Assembly (NCBI RefSeq): GCF_000384215.1 | Contig: NZ_KB913032.1 | Coordinates: 6,967,605-7,031,604, forward strand | From: Amycolatopsis alba DSM 44262 | GTDB lineage: Bacteria > Actinomycetota > Actinomycetes > Mycobacteriales > Pseudonocardiaceae | Direction of reading: 5' to 3' | DNA length: 64,000 bases | In this document: positions 1-8,276 of the stretch, piece after piece | Layout: each line of letters starts with the position of its first letter | Numbering within the stretch: position 1 is the first letter of the stretch | Position numbers and translations under genes: made by a program | The notes under the pieces: model-generated | What the model was told of the DNA's origin: nothing | Databases searched by the model: none | What the model saw: only the letters and a program-made list of their open reading frames with translations

Positions 1-1
1 C

Positions 2-277
2 GCCCGCGGCACGGGGGCCGCGGTCCTCGCCGGACTCATGGCGCTCGCGCCGACGGCGGCGTACGCCCAAACGACCGTTCAGGAGACCCAAGCGTTCCTC
101 GGGACGACCATCGAGAAGACATCGGCGTCGGCCAAGCGGACGGCGCTGCAGCAGGCGTACGACCATGCGGCGGCGTACGGGTACACACCTGACCAGTGCG
201 TGACCATCCACCTCTACTCGGTGAAGATCAGCTTCGTGATGTACCGGGGTGAAGCCGGAATCCACTGCACGAAGTAG
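2..277 (+). CDS. Small secreted protein, 5' end cut by the window
   Basis: The frame is open from the first bases of the window, so the true start lies upstream. The first visible residues form the hydrophobic core of a signal peptide ending in an AYA-Q type cleavage site (near base 68). The mature part is about 68 residues with two cysteines (QCVT and HCTK) that could pair. It resembles in style the secreted peptide at 9555-9788 (short, two Cys, exported), but I do not recognise a family. It ends six bases before a 55-bp palindrome that probably terminates it. An internal ATG at base 38 would lose half the signal peptide and is not preferred. Confidence 0.6.
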   Translation, partial: ARGTGAAVLAGLMALAPTAAYAQTTVQETQAFLGTTIEKTSASAKRTALQQAYDHAAAYGYTPDQCVTIHLYSVKISFVMYRGEAGIHCTK

Positions 278-282
278 GTAAC

Positions 283-337
283 GTCCGTGAAGGCCCCCTT
301 CACTGCGCTAGACGCAGTGAAGGGGGCCTTCACGGAC
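283..337. terminator. 55-bp palindrome, copy 1 (bidirectional terminator)
   Basis: Two 25-bp perfectly complementary arms (283-307 and 313-337) flank a 5-base loop. The outer bases GTCCGTGAAGG are shared with two other palindromes of exactly 55 bp at 9471 and 39859. It lies between convergent stop codons (277 and 348), as expected of a shared terminator. Confidence 0.75.
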
Positions 338-347
338 TTCCGGAGTC

Positions 348-821
348 TCATTCGGTCGACAATCCCACGCGAGCACGTAGCCGGTGGAAGATTTCGTCGA
401 GCTGCGCCACCTCGTCCGCGGTGAGCGCATCGAAAACCAGCCGCCGCACGGAGCGGACGTGACCGGGCGCGGCGCGCTCGATGGCCGTCTGGCCCGTCTC
501 GGTGATGCGCACAAAGGCACCTCGGCCGTCGTCCGGACATTCGAGCCGGGACACCAACTCCCGTTTCTCCATCCGCGCGACATGGTGTGACACCCGGCTG
601 CGCTCCCATTGCAGCCGCGCCGCCAGGTCGGATACGCGGATACGTCCTTCATCGGACTCGCTCAGCACGGCGAGCACCTGGTAGTCCGGGTTGGACAACC
701 CTGCGTCGCCTTGCATCTCGCGGTTGAGCGTTGCGAGCAGTTCCGCATTGAGGCCCATCCAGTGCCGCCACATGCGTTGCTCGTCGGCGTTCAGCCATGG
801 GGTGTCGTCTTTCAGCGCCAC
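348..821 (-). CDS. MarR family transcriptional repressor
   Basis: This 157-aa protein has the MarR layout: an N-terminal helix (WRHWMGLNAELLATLNREMQ), a winged helix-turn-helix in the middle (DLAARLQWERSRVSHHVARMEKR) and the wing residue pattern DGRGAFVRITETG. It starts with GTG at 821. It is divergent from the SDR/F420 oxidoreductase operon, and two perfect 10-bp palindromes lie in the 84-bp gap, so it most likely represses both itself and that operon in response to a small molecule. The ligand cannot be read from the sequence. The assignment to MarR is firm; the target is inferred from context. Confidence 0.9.
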   Translation of the reverse strand: MALKDDTPWLNADEQRMWRHWMGLNAELLATLNREMQGDAGLSNPDYQVLAVLSESDEGRIRVSDLAARLQWERSRVSHHVARMEKRELVSRLECPDDGRGAFVRITETGQTAIERAAPGHVRSVRRLVFDALTADEVAQLDEIFHRLRARVGLSTE

Positions 822-844
822 CCGATGAGTCTAACACCAGTACG

Positions 845-886
845 TGACATGTCATGTACTGTCGCCCTCAGGTAGATGACGCGTCA
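845..886. promoter_or_regulatory. Paired MarR operators
   Basis: TGACATGTCA at 845-854 and TGACGCGTCA at 877-886 are both perfect palindromes. Their centres are 32 bp apart, about three helical turns, so two dimers would bind the same DNA face. They fill the gap between the MarR gene and the SDR gene. Confidence 0.7.
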
Positions 887-905
887 CCTAAGGGGGTTGA
901 CCTTC

Positions 906-1634
906 GTGCCTGAAAAGAAAGTGGTTCTCATAACCGGTGCGAGCAGCGGCATCGGACATGCCACCGCACTGCGGCTCGCCGACGAGGGACACCACGTCGT
1001 CCTCGGTGCCCGCCGCACCGATCGGCTCGCCGCGCTGGCGGAAACGATCCGGGAGGTCGGCGGCAGCGCGGACCCGCATCGACTCGACGTCACCGATCCG
1101 GACGATGTCACCGCGTTCGTCGACAAGGCCGTGGAGAAACACGGCCGGATCGACGTGCTCGTCAACAACGCCGGAGTCGGCCTTCTGTCGCGACTGGATT
1201 CACTGTTGACCGGCGACTGGAATCGCACGATCGACGTCAACATTCGTGGCCTGTTGCACGGTATAGCCGCGGCATTGCCCCATTTCCAACGTCTCGGCGC
1301 AGGCCATTTCGTCACCGTCGCTTCGGTCGGCGCCCACGAGGTCATGCCCATGGGCGCCGTCTATTGCGCTACCAAGTACGCCGCGTGGGCCATCACCGAG
1401 GGCCTGCGGCTGGAAGTCGATCCGAGCATCCGCGTCACCACGATCTCTCCGGGGATCGTGGAGTCCGAAATCGTCGACTCGATCACCGAGCCGGACGTCC
1501 GCGAGACGATGCGTGCCTTCCGGGAAGCGCCCATCTCCGCGGACGCGATCGCAGCCGCCATTTCCTACGCCATGAGCCAACCGCCGGACGTCGACGTCAA
1601 CGAACTTGTCATCCGCCCGGCCGGACAGCGATAG
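906..1634 (+). CDS. Short-chain dehydrogenase/reductase (SDR)
   Basis: A classical SDR of about 242 aa: Rossmann motif TGASSGIG near the N-terminus, NNAG stabilising motif, catalytic Ser in SVGAHE, and the YxxxK pair (YCATK) with the usual spacing. ARRTDR after beta-strand 2 points to NADPH preference. I chose GTG at 906 because AAGGGGG lies 8 bases upstream and because a longer frame from 876 would run through the operator. The next gene, an F420-type oxidoreductase, begins 26 bases after the stop with its own GAGGAG site, so the two form an operon. The substrate is unknown. Confidence 0.9.
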   Translation: MPEKKVVLITGASSGIGHATALRLADEGHHVVLGARRTDRLAALAETIREVGGSADPHRLDVTDPDDVTAFVDKAVEKHGRIDVLVNNAGVGLLSRLDSLLTGDWNRTIDVNIRGLLHGIAAALPHFQRLGAGHFVTVASVGAHEVMPMGAVYCATKYAAWAITEGLRLEVDPSIRVTTISPGIVESEIVDSITEPDVRETMRAFREAPISADAIAAAISYAMSQPPDVDVNELVIRPAGQR

Positions 1635-1659
1635 ACGACCACCGAGGAGAACGTGAACC

Positions 1660-2589
1660 ATGACCACCGCACTCGGCCTCGGCCTGCCCCAGAATCATCA
1701 GTACGACATCGGCAAGGACGTGCCCGAAGTGGCACGCGCCGCCGAGCACATCGGGTATCAGAGCCTGTGGGCTTATGAACGGGCCCTCTTTCCCGAGCCC
1801 GCGACCCAAGGCCTGTTCGACATTCCGGGGATGCCCTGGCCCGACGGCTACCGTTCCGTCGCCGAGCCCTTGGTCACGCTGTCCCTGGCGGCATCGGCAA
1901 CCGAACGGGTCCGGCTGGGCACGTCCGTACTGGTGGCGCCACTGCACGGGCCCTTCCAGCTCGCCAGGGCGCTTGCCACGCTGGACGCGGCGAGCGGTGG
2001 CCGGGTGGTCGCCGGCCTTGGCTCGGGGTGGTCCCTCGCCGAGTACGCGGCCGCGGGCGTTCGGTCTTTCGAGGAACGCGGCAAGGTGCTGGACGAGGTG
2101 ATCGACGTCTGCAAGGCGGTGTGGGGGCCGGACCCGGTGACCTACGACGGCGAGATCACCCGGATCGCGTCGGCCGTGGTCGGCCCCAAACCCGCCGGAC
2201 CGCTTCCGATCCTGCTCGCCGCAGGCAACGCACGAGCGCAGCGAAGGCTCGTCGACCACGCCGACGGCTGGCTGCCACTGGCCGTCGGAGCCGAACGGAC
2301 CGCCGCCCAGTGGCGCCGGCTCCAGGAACTGGCGGCCGAACGCGGTCGCACCAGGCCGATCCAGACGGTGCTGCGCGCGAACGCCGAATACACTTCCCGG
2401 CCGTACGAGGGCCGCGATCGTGCTCTCTTCCAAGGCAATGCCAAGCAGATTGTCGAAGATCTGGTTCCGCACGCCGGAATCGGCTTCGACGAGATTCTCG
2501 TCGATCTGCAGAAGGGCATGCGCGACGGCCAAGAATTGACGGACGTCGCCGCCGAGGTATACGAGCTGGCGCGCGCCGCCGGAGTGTGA
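1660..2589 (+). CDS. F420-dependent LLM-class oxidoreductase
   Basis: A 309-aa TIM-barrel enzyme of the luciferase-like monooxygenase superfamily. The N-terminus (LGLGLPQNH), the central GRVVAGLGSGWS, and the C-terminal GFDEILVDLQKG match the actinobacterial F420 subgroup (TIGR03620-like, about 300 aa). Such enzymes use reduced or oxidised deazaflavin F420 to act on alcohols, ketones or unsaturated substrates. It follows the SDR closely, which suggests a two-step redox detoxification or degradation under MarR control. The substrate cannot be predicted. A strong hairpin at 2702-2738 terminates the unit. Confidence 0.85.
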   Translation: MTTALGLGLPQNHQYDIGKDVPEVARAAEHIGYQSLWAYERALFPEPATQGLFDIPGMPWPDGYRSVAEPLVTLSLAASATERVRLGTSVLVAPLHGPFQLARALATLDAASGGRVVAGLGSGWSLAEYAAAGVRSFEERGKVLDEVIDVCKAVWGPDPVTYDGEITRIASAVVGPKPAGPLPILLAAGNARAQRRLVDHADGWLPLAVGAERTAAQWRRLQELAAERGRTRPIQTVLRANAEYTSRPYEGRDRALFQGNAKQIVEDLVPHAGIGFDEILVDLQKGMRDGQELTDVAAEVYELARAAGV

Positions 2590-2701
2590 ACGCGATCGGG
2601 CACCGTGAGCAGTATGCCCGTCAATCCGCGAGGCGACCGACGCGTACCCCCACCTCCACCGCCTCAGACGTGGTCCTCTGAAACACCGGAGCAGTCCCCG
2701 C

Positions 2702-2738
2702 AGAACGCCCCGCCACTCGGTTCGAGGCGGGGCGTTCT
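2702..2738 (+). terminator. Intrinsic terminator hairpin
   Basis: AGAACGCCCCGCC (2702-2714) pairs perfectly with GGCGGGGCGTTCT (2726-2738) around an 11-base loop. It lies 112 bases after the LLM oxidoreductase and just before the 3' end of the convergent gene ending at 2759, so it may serve both. Confidence 0.75.
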
Positions 2739-2758
2739 CCTGTCCGACAGCCGGGCGG

Positions 2759-3274
2759 TTACTTCGGATCGCGCCGGGGCGGGCCGGGGGTGCGCTTGCG
2801 TGTCTGTGCGTACCGCTCGGCCGCGAGTTTCAACCACACACCCTTCGCGAGCGGCTTGGGGAAGTCGTGCTTCCGCCCCGCCGTCTCGGCTTTCCCTCGC
2901 TCGGTCTCAAGGTCGTGGATCCGTTGGGCTGCGACGCCGCACAACTCGGCGAACTCGGCCACGGTCACGAGCGTGGGCGCGCTGACGGAGGAAAGCCGAC
3001 GCTCGGATTCGTCTGCTGTGAGCGCTTCGACGGCTTCCCACTGCCTTGGGGCGAAGCCGACTTCGCTAAGCGCGCCGCTGATACGGCTTCGTAGAAGCGC
3101 GAGATTCGGAAAATAGGCTTCGGTGAGGACACGGAGCCCCAAGCGCGTGCCATGCACTGTGACCATGATCGGTTCGAAACCGTCATTTGCCGTTCGCTGC
3201 GCCACTGCCTGGGCGACGTCGTCGGAGATCTCCTGGTCGAGTGTCACCGTGAAGGCGATGTTCCATGTAATCAT
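2759..3274 (-). CDS. Hypothetical protein with an HTH-like C-terminal half
   Basis: 171 aa, not assigned to a named family. Residues 1-95 look like an alpha/beta fold (ITWNIAFTVTLDQ, GFEPIMVTVHGT). Residues 100-170 resemble an excisionase or MerR-type DNA-binding segment: TVAEFAELCGVAAQRIHDLE is a plausible helix-turn-helix, followed by a basic tail (RYAQTRKRTPGPPRR). It stands alone between two terminator-like regions. A regulatory or recombination-accessory role is only a guess from the HTH. Confidence 0.65.
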   Translation of the reverse strand: MITWNIAFTVTLDQEISDDVAQAVAQRTANDGFEPIMVTVHGTRLGLRVLTEAYFPNLALLRSRISGALSEVGFAPRQWEAVEALTADESERRLSSVSAPTLVTVAEFAELCGVAAQRIHDLETERGKAETAGRKHDFPKPLAKGVWLKLAAERYAQTRKRTPGPPRRDPK

Positions 3275-3337
3275 GTCACCTATCGTCCGTCAAATTTAGC
3301 TCTCGGTTCGCGGAGTTGCACCTGTCGAACGTGCGTT

Positions 3338-3448
3338 CTACCGTGGCCCCCCGCCCATCGCCACCGCCACGCCACCGACCACGGCGGCGAGGGCGAGCGG
3401 GCGCCAGGCGGAGCGGCGACGGCCGGTGGAGGTCGAGTGGTTCGCCAT
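3338..3448 (-). CDS. 36-aa single-span membrane peptide
   Basis: A short frame with ATG at 3448 preceded by AAGGAC at good spacing. The product has a basic, serine/threonine-rich N-terminus (MANHSTSTGRRRS), an aromatic/basic boundary (AWRP), and one hydrophobic helix (LALAAVVGGVAVAMGGG) running to the stop. The topology is that of a small membrane protein with cytoplasmic N-terminus. Nothing else covers this stretch. It is short enough that chance cannot be excluded, so confidence is moderate. Confidence 0.4.
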   Translation of the reverse strand: MANHSTSTGRRRSAWRPLALAAVVGGVAVAMGGGPR

Positions 3449-3574
3449 ATCGAGGTCCTTGTCGTATCGGCGCCGCCCGATGCGGTGCGATGAGCCAAGA
3501 ATGCGGCGGCAACCTCAGCCTTCTCTCTGCCCCTTCTCAAGGATTCCTCAAGACTGTGAGTCGAGACGAAAGGG

Positions 3575-4726
3575 ATGCCTGTGGGTGAGCGCGCTTCGGT
3601 TCTGGTCGTGGAGTCCTACGACATCGGACTGGAACTCGATCCGGTGGCCGAGTTCTTCCGGTCCCGCACCGTGGTCCGGTTCGCTTGTGAGCAAAAGGCC
3701 ACGTTCGCGGATCTCTCGGCGCATTCAGTGGAAAAGGTCGTCTTGAACGGCCACGTACTCACTGTCGCGGAGGTGTGGGACGGTGCCAGGCTGACGCTCA
3801 GCGGACTCGATACGGTTTCCCATGTCCTCGAAGCCGAGGCCCTTTTCCCGTACGCGGCGGAAGGCCGTGGTCTCAGGCGGAGCACCGATCCCGACGGGAC
3901 GACCTATACGTACGGGATGAACTTCCCCCACGCCTCTCCCCGTGTTTTCTGCTGCTTCGACGACCCCGGCCTGCGTGCCAGGGTCAAGCTGACCCTGACA
4001 GCGCCCCAGGAATGGACCCGGCTGGTCAACGGCACCGCAGAACCGATCGCCCCGTACCTGGTCGTCGGCGCGGCCGGTCCATGGGCGTCCCTGTGCCGGA
4101 CCACCATCCCGTCCGGAGTGCCGCTGGCGGTGTACGCCCGGAGATACCGCGCAGCCGGTCTGGACAGAGGAAAGGACATCGCGGATCTGATGGCCCGGTC
4201 CATCGCCTTCTACGAGCACCACCTCGAGGTGGCTTACCCGTACGAGAAATGCGAGGTCGTCTTCGTCCGCGACCTTCCCTCACTGGCGTTCTCCGCCCCC
4301 GGCCTGATCCTGGTGAACGACAAAGTGTTCGACTTCGTCGCCACGCGTGGCCCTCGCTATGCCGCCACCGTCATCAGCCACGAAGTCGCCCATGCCTGGA
4401 TCGGCGGTCTGGTCGACTGCGGCGACGACGCCTGGCTCGTCGAAGCCTGCGCGACTTACCTTTCCAGGACGGCGATCCCCGAACTCGCCGCAGGAAGCGA
4501 TCCTTGGGCCACTGCCGAATCACCGGACAACGCCTACGCCCCCGACGCCGAACTGATCAGGCAACTCGAAAACACCATCGGCCGTGAAGGCGTCCTCCGT
4601 GGTCTGCGTCTGTTCTTCGACCGATTCGCCCACCGGAACGCGGGGCGCGCCGAGTTGGCGGCATGCTGGTCGGAAACAAGCGGCCACGACCTCAGCGCCT
4701 GGGCTGCCGATCGGACAGGAGAATGA
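3575..4726 (+). CDS. Short M1-like zinc metallopeptidase
   Basis: 383 aa with an N-terminal beta domain (about 1-180) and a thermolysin-like domain. The zinc motif HEVAHAWIGGLV is present and a Glu (WLVEA) follows, but only 16 residues after the second His instead of the usual 18. The exopeptidase GAMEN motif is absent; its place is taken by LAFSAPG. Canonical M1 aminopeptidases are 450-900 aa, so this is a reduced form lacking the C-terminal helical domain. Activity may be altered, perhaps not aminopeptidase. No signal peptide is seen, so it is probably cytoplasmic. ATG at 3575 is preceded by GAAAGGG. The PucR gene starts 9 bases after its stop. Confidence 0.8.
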   Translation: MPVGERASVLVVESYDIGLELDPVAEFFRSRTVVRFACEQKATFADLSAHSVEKVVLNGHVLTVAEVWDGARLTLSGLDTVSHVLEAEALFPYAAEGRGLRRSTDPDGTTYTYGMNFPHASPRVFCCFDDPGLRARVKLTLTAPQEWTRLVNGTAEPIAPYLVVGAAGPWASLCRTTIPSGVPLAVYARRYRAAGLDRGKDIADLMARSIAFYEHHLEVAYPYEKCEVVFVRDLPSLAFSAPGLILVNDKVFDFVATRGPRYAATVISHEVAHAWIGGLVDCGDDAWLVEACATYLSRTAIPELAAGSDPWATAESPDNAYAPDAELIRQLENTIGREGVLRGLRLFFDRFAHRNAGRAELAACWSETSGHDLSAWAADRTGE

Positions 4727-4734
4727 ACTAGCTC

Positions 4735-6273
4735 ATGGTGACGCTGGACCGGCTCGTGAACGTCCTCGGTGGATACGGGGCACGGCTGTGCTGCTGCCCG
4801 GTCTCGCGTGAGGTCGCGTTGCGCGACGTGGTGATGCACGACGCCGCCGATCCACGCGACCTGCGCGGGGACGTCTTCCTCGCCGTCGGGACGGACTCGA
4901 TCGTCACGGCCGTCGAACTGGCCGCGGCGGCGCACGCGTCGGTCGTCCTGGTCCGCGGATCGTCCCCGCTCGACAGGGAGGCGACAGAGCGTGCGGAGAG
5001 CGGCGGTGTCGCGGTGCTGCTGGTGGAGCCGGACGTGTCCTGGGGCCAGCTCGCCGGAGTGGTCTACGGGCTCGTCCTGGAAGGCCGCGAGACCGAGTCG
5101 GGGCGCGGGCCGACGGACCTGTTCGCGCTGGCCGACAGTCTGGCGGACGCGCTCGGCAGCGCGGTGACCATCGAGGACCGGCTCTCGCGGGTCCTGGCCT
5201 ACTCCAGCCGTCAGCACCAGGCCGACCGAGCGCGGCTGGAGACGATCCTCGGCAGACGCGTTCCGGAGCCGGTCCGCGAACTGTTCGAGCGGCGGGGCGT
5301 GTTCGGGCACCTCGCCGAGTCCGACGAGCCGTTGTTCGTCGAGGCCGATCCCGAACACGGGCTGACCGGGCGCATGGTGGTCGCGGTCCGCGCGGGCCGG
5401 GAGGCGCTGGGCTCGATCTGGGTCGAGTCCGACCAGCCGCTGACCGACGTCCGGCGAGCGGTGCTGCGGGACAGTTCGCGCACGGTCGGCCTGCATCTGC
5501 TGCGTTCCCGTGCGAGCGCGGATCTGGAACGGCAGGTCGAATCCGATCTGGTGATCCGGCTGCTGGAGGGCACCCCGGACGCGGCGGCCGTGCTCAGCAG
5601 GCTCGGCCTGCCTCCCGGCCGGTTCCGGGTGATCGCGCTGCAGGCCCATATCGGCGACGAACGCCATGCCGCGCTCCTGCTCGCGTTCGAGCGCGCGACC
5701 ACCGGTTTCGGCTGGTCACGTCCGGGCCGCAGCACGTTGTTCAGCAACACCGTCTACACGGTCCTGCCGGGGGACGATGTCGCGGCGGCCAGGGCGTGGG
5801 TCGGTTCGATCCGCGAGGCGCTGCCCCGTCAGGTGACGATGCTGGCCGGGATCGGGTCGGGCGCGGTGTCTGCGGAGCTGCCTGCCAGCAGGCGGGAGGC
5901 CGACGAATGTCTCGCGCTGCACGACGTGCGGCCTGCCACGGAGGCCGCGATCGCCTACGACGAGGCCTGGGACGACATCCTGGTGCAGCGGCTTCGAGCA
6001 GCCGCGGCGTCCGGACGGGCGCCGGCCCGAGGTCCGATCACCGAATTGCGGCGGCATGACAGCGCGAACGCCACCAGCTACGTCGCGACGCTGCGCGCGT
6101 GGCTCGAGGCGCAAGGGGATCTCACCGAGGCCGCCGAGCAGCTGGGCGTGCATCCCAACACGATCCGCTACCGGCTGAAGAAGATGGCCGACGTGACCGA
6201 ACTCCGGCTCGACCAGCCCGCGAAACGACTGGCGATGATCATCGAACTGGCCGTCTCCGATCCCACCTCTTGA
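4735..6273 (+). CDS. PucR family transcriptional regulator
   Basis: 512 aa with the PucR layout: an N-terminal purine-catabolism-type ligand domain (about 1-130), a central GGDEF-like region, and a C-terminal helix-turn-helix (QLGVHPNTIRYRLKKM) near residue 485. PucR proteins usually control a neighbouring nitrogen- or amino-acid-catabolism gene. Here the next gene, 109 bases downstream on the same strand, is a FAD amino-acid-type oxidase, the natural target. The Shine-Dalgarno signal is weak (AGGAG about 14 bases from the ATG); GTG at 4738 is an equal alternative. Confidence 0.9.
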   Translation: MVTLDRLVNVLGGYGARLCCCPVSREVALRDVVMHDAADPRDLRGDVFLAVGTDSIVTAVELAAAAHASVVLVRGSSPLDREATERAESGGVAVLLVEPDVSWGQLAGVVYGLVLEGRETESGRGPTDLFALADSLADALGSAVTIEDRLSRVLAYSSRQHQADRARLETILGRRVPEPVRELFERRGVFGHLAESDEPLFVEADPEHGLTGRMVVAVRAGREALGSIWVESDQPLTDVRRAVLRDSSRTVGLHLLRSRASADLERQVESDLVIRLLEGTPDAAAVLSRLGLPPGRFRVIALQAHIGDERHAALLLAFERATTGFGWSRPGRSTLFSNTVYTVLPGDDVAAARAWVGSIREALPRQVTMLAGIGSGAVSAELPASRREADECLALHDVRPATEAAIAYDEAWDDILVQRLRAAAASGRAPARGPITELRRHDSANATSYVATLRAWLEAQGDLTEAAEQLGVHPNTIRYRLKKMADVTELRLDQPAKRLAMIIELAVSDPTS

Positions 6274-6299
6274 CCGGTCCCGCCAAAACCGCTCGCCCT

Positions 6300-6320
6300 G
6301 ATTGTCGGATCCGAACAATC
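6300..6320. promoter_or_regulatory. Probable operator of the oxidase gene
   Basis: GATTGT-CGGATCCG-AACAATC is a near-perfect inverted repeat (one unpaired base) in the 109-bp gap between the PucR gene and the oxidase. It is a good candidate PucR site. Its position argues against the longer oxidase reading frame that would begin at 6302. Confidence 0.5.
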
Positions 6321-6382
6321 GCCGCCGCCCGATTTCGAGCCATCCTGACCGCGACAGCACCACTTGTTCAGCGGAGGAATTC

Positions 6383-7645
6383 ATGGGCGATCTCGACCGG
6401 ATCGACGGCGTCCCGCGTTCGGCGATCGTGATCGGGGCAGGCGTGGTCGGCCTGTCGACCGCGTGGTTCCTGCAGGAACGCGGGGTCGGCGTCACGGTGG
6501 TGGACCGTGAGGGCATCGCGGCGGGCGCCTCGTGGGGCAACGCGGGCTGGCTCTCTCCTGGCCTCGCGATCCCGCTCAACGAACCCGGCATCCTGCGCTA
6601 TGGACTGCGGACGCTGCTGGACCGGCAGGCCCCGCTGCACGTGCCGCCGTCCCCCGACCCGCGGCTCTGGTCGTTCCTCGCCCGGTTCGCCGCGAACTGC
6701 ACCGGTCGTTCGTGGACTCGTGCTGTCGAAGCGAACGCGCCGCTGAACGAAGAGTGCCTCGAAGCCTTCGACGTCCTCACCGCGAACGGCGTGGACGCGC
6801 CCACCATCGAAGCGCCGATCACGGCGGCGTTCGAGACCGCCGGACACGCCGCGGGGCTGATCACGGAACTGCGGCGCATCGGCGAGACCGGGCAGGACAT
6901 CTCCTACACCCGGCTCACCGCGGCCGAGCTCGCGGAGAGGTTCCCTCAGGCGACGGCGAGGCTGGGCGCCGGTGTCCGGATCGACGGGCAGCGTTACGTG
7001 GACCCTGGCCGGTTCGTCGAATCGCTGGCACGGGCGGTGGTCAGCCGCGGCGGGACGATCCGTCACCGGTTCGAGGTCGCGTCCCTGCGCGCGCACCGCC
7101 ACGCGCTGAGCGTGCGCTCGACGACGGGCCAGACGGTGAACGCCAACGCGGTCGTGCTCGCGACCGGAGCCTGGCTGGGAGATCTGGGCCGAAGGTGGGG
7201 CGTCAAGGTCCCCGTCCGCGCCGGACGTGGCTACTCCTTCACCGTGCCGACCGACCTCCCGGTGCCAGGACCGCTTTACCTGCCGGACATCCGCGTGGCG
7301 TGCACGCCGTACCGGGACGGCCTCCGCGTTGCCGGGACGATGGAGTTCCGGAAACCGGACGCACCACTGGATCCGGCCCGGATCGCCGCGATCATCGGCT
7401 CGGCACGGCCGTTCCTCACCGGCCTGGACTGGGACCGGCGCACCGACGAATGGGTCGGCTCCCGCCCCGTCAGCACCGACGGGCGGCACGTGATCGGCGC
7501 GACGAGCACCCCTGGTCTCTACGTCGCGGGCGGGCACGGGATGTGGGGACTGACCCACGGACCGGTCACCGGACGGCTCCTGGCCGAGCACATCACCACC
7601 GGCAAGCAGCCCGAGGCCCTTCGGCCTTTCGATCCCCTCCGCTGA
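6383..7645 (+). CDS. FAD-dependent D-amino-acid-type oxidoreductase (DAO/DadA family)
   Basis: 420 aa with an N-terminal dinucleotide fold (IVIGAGVVGLSTAWFLQERG), the DadA-like AGASWGNAGWLSPG segment, and a C-terminal FAD-contact motif (GLYVAGGHGMWGLTHGPVTG). The family oxidises D-amino acids or cyclic imino acids such as D-hydroxyproline to imines, usually at the membrane or with a quinone. ATG at 6383 has GGAGG eight bases upstream. PucR control and the hydroxyproline-type operon at 10.6-12.6 kb make an imino-acid substrate attractive but unproven. Confidence 0.85.
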   Translation: MGDLDRIDGVPRSAIVIGAGVVGLSTAWFLQERGVGVTVVDREGIAAGASWGNAGWLSPGLAIPLNEPGILRYGLRTLLDRQAPLHVPPSPDPRLWSFLARFAANCTGRSWTRAVEANAPLNEECLEAFDVLTANGVDAPTIEAPITAAFETAGHAAGLITELRRIGETGQDISYTRLTAAELAERFPQATARLGAGVRIDGQRYVDPGRFVESLARAVVSRGGTIRHRFEVASLRAHRHALSVRSTTGQTVNANAVVLATGAWLGDLGRRWGVKVPVRAGRGYSFTVPTDLPVPGPLYLPDIRVACTPYRDGLRVAGTMEFRKPDAPLDPARIAAIIGSARPFLTGLDWDRRTDEWVGSRPVSTDGRHVIGATSTPGLYVAGGHGMWGLTHGPVTGRLLAEHITTGKQPEALRPFDPLR

Positions 7646-7650
7646 TTCGG

Positions 7651-7821
7651 ATGACGATGCCACCGGAAGAAGAGACCACGCAGTCCGAAGTGGACCGGCT
7701 TCGCGCCGAGAACGCCCTGCTGCGTACCGAGAAAGACCTCCTGTTGAAGGCCGCCATCGGATTCGCCACCGACGCGGGCGCCTTTCGGCAGCGGCCCATC
7801 GAAAGGCGATCATCACCATGA
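7651..7821 (+). CDS. 56-aa helical protein resembling an IS3 OrfA leucine-zipper segment
   Basis: The product has an acidic start and one amphipathic helix (VDRLRAENALLRTEKDLLL) followed by KAAIGFA. This matches the dimerisation segment at the end of IS3-type OrfA transposases, but no helix-turn-helix, OrfB or terminal repeats are present. Its stop overlaps the ATG of the Gre-like gene (ATGA), so it is translated with it. It may be a domesticated or independent small coiled-coil protein. Function unknown. Confidence 0.55.
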   Translation: MTMPPEEETTQSEVDRLRAENALLRTEKDLLLKAAIGFATDAGAFRQRPIERRSSP

Positions 7822-8276
7822 CAACCGTCTCGTCAAGCCCTTGGCTGACCCCGGAAACTCACGCGCGCCTGGTGCGGGAGCTCGCCGCGTTGCGGCGCTC
7901 CACCGCCGGCGAGCGGGACGGCGACGACGAAATCGCGCTCCACACCCACCGGCAGGCCCGGATTCGGCAGATCGAGGATGTGCTGCGCGGAGCCGTCGTC
8001 GGGCAGGATCCCCCGGACGACGGGATCGCCGAGCCCGGCATGGTGCTCACCGTCGAGTACGACGACGGCGACACCGAGACCTTCCTGCTCGGCACGCGCG
8101 ACGAGGCGGGCCAAGGCGATCTGGAGGTCTACTCCCCTGATTCTCCGATCGGTCGCGCACTGCACGGCGCGAAGCCCGGTGACCGGCGGGAGTATCGCGT
8201 GCCGAGCGGCGGCGCGGTCCGAGTCACCCTTGTCGGGGCAGAGCCTTACGGGCGGCACCGGGGAGCCGCTTCCTGA
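7818..8276 (+). CDS. GreA/GreB-like transcription elongation factor family protein
   Basis: 152 aa. The C-terminal FKBP-like domain is clear: YSPDSPIGRALHGAKPGD followed by a YRVPSGGAVRVTLV strand pair. The N-terminal coiled coil is short and interrupted (about residues 10-60 with a DGDDEIA turn), so the acidic tip residues needed for RNA-cleavage stimulation are not clearly conserved. It may bind RNA polymerase without classical Gre activity, as actinobacterial Gre paralogues often do. It is coupled to the 56-aa gene through ATGA. Confidence 0.8.
   Translation: MTTVSSSPWLTPETHARLVRELAALRRSTAGERDGDDEIALHTHRQARIRQIEDVLRGAVVGQDPPDDGIAEPGMVLTVEYDDGDTETFLLGTRDEAGQGDLEVYSPDSPIGRALHGAKPGDRREYRVPSGGAVRVTLVGAEPYGRHRGAAS

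Noticed and set aside
3280..3540. 86-codon minus-strand frame in the 3.3-3.5 kb gap
   Set aside because: Arg/Pro-rich product without a ribosome site; the overlapping 36-aa membrane peptide in another frame is more plausible.
4534..5667. 377-codon minus-strand frame
   Set aside because: Antisense shadow of the PucR gene; composition Arg/Asp/His/Pro-rich.
7651..7821. Remnant of an IS3 insertion sequence
   Set aside because: Only a zipper segment resembles OrfA; no OrfB, inverted terminal repeats or target duplication, and the ATGA overlap with the next gene suggests a real gene.
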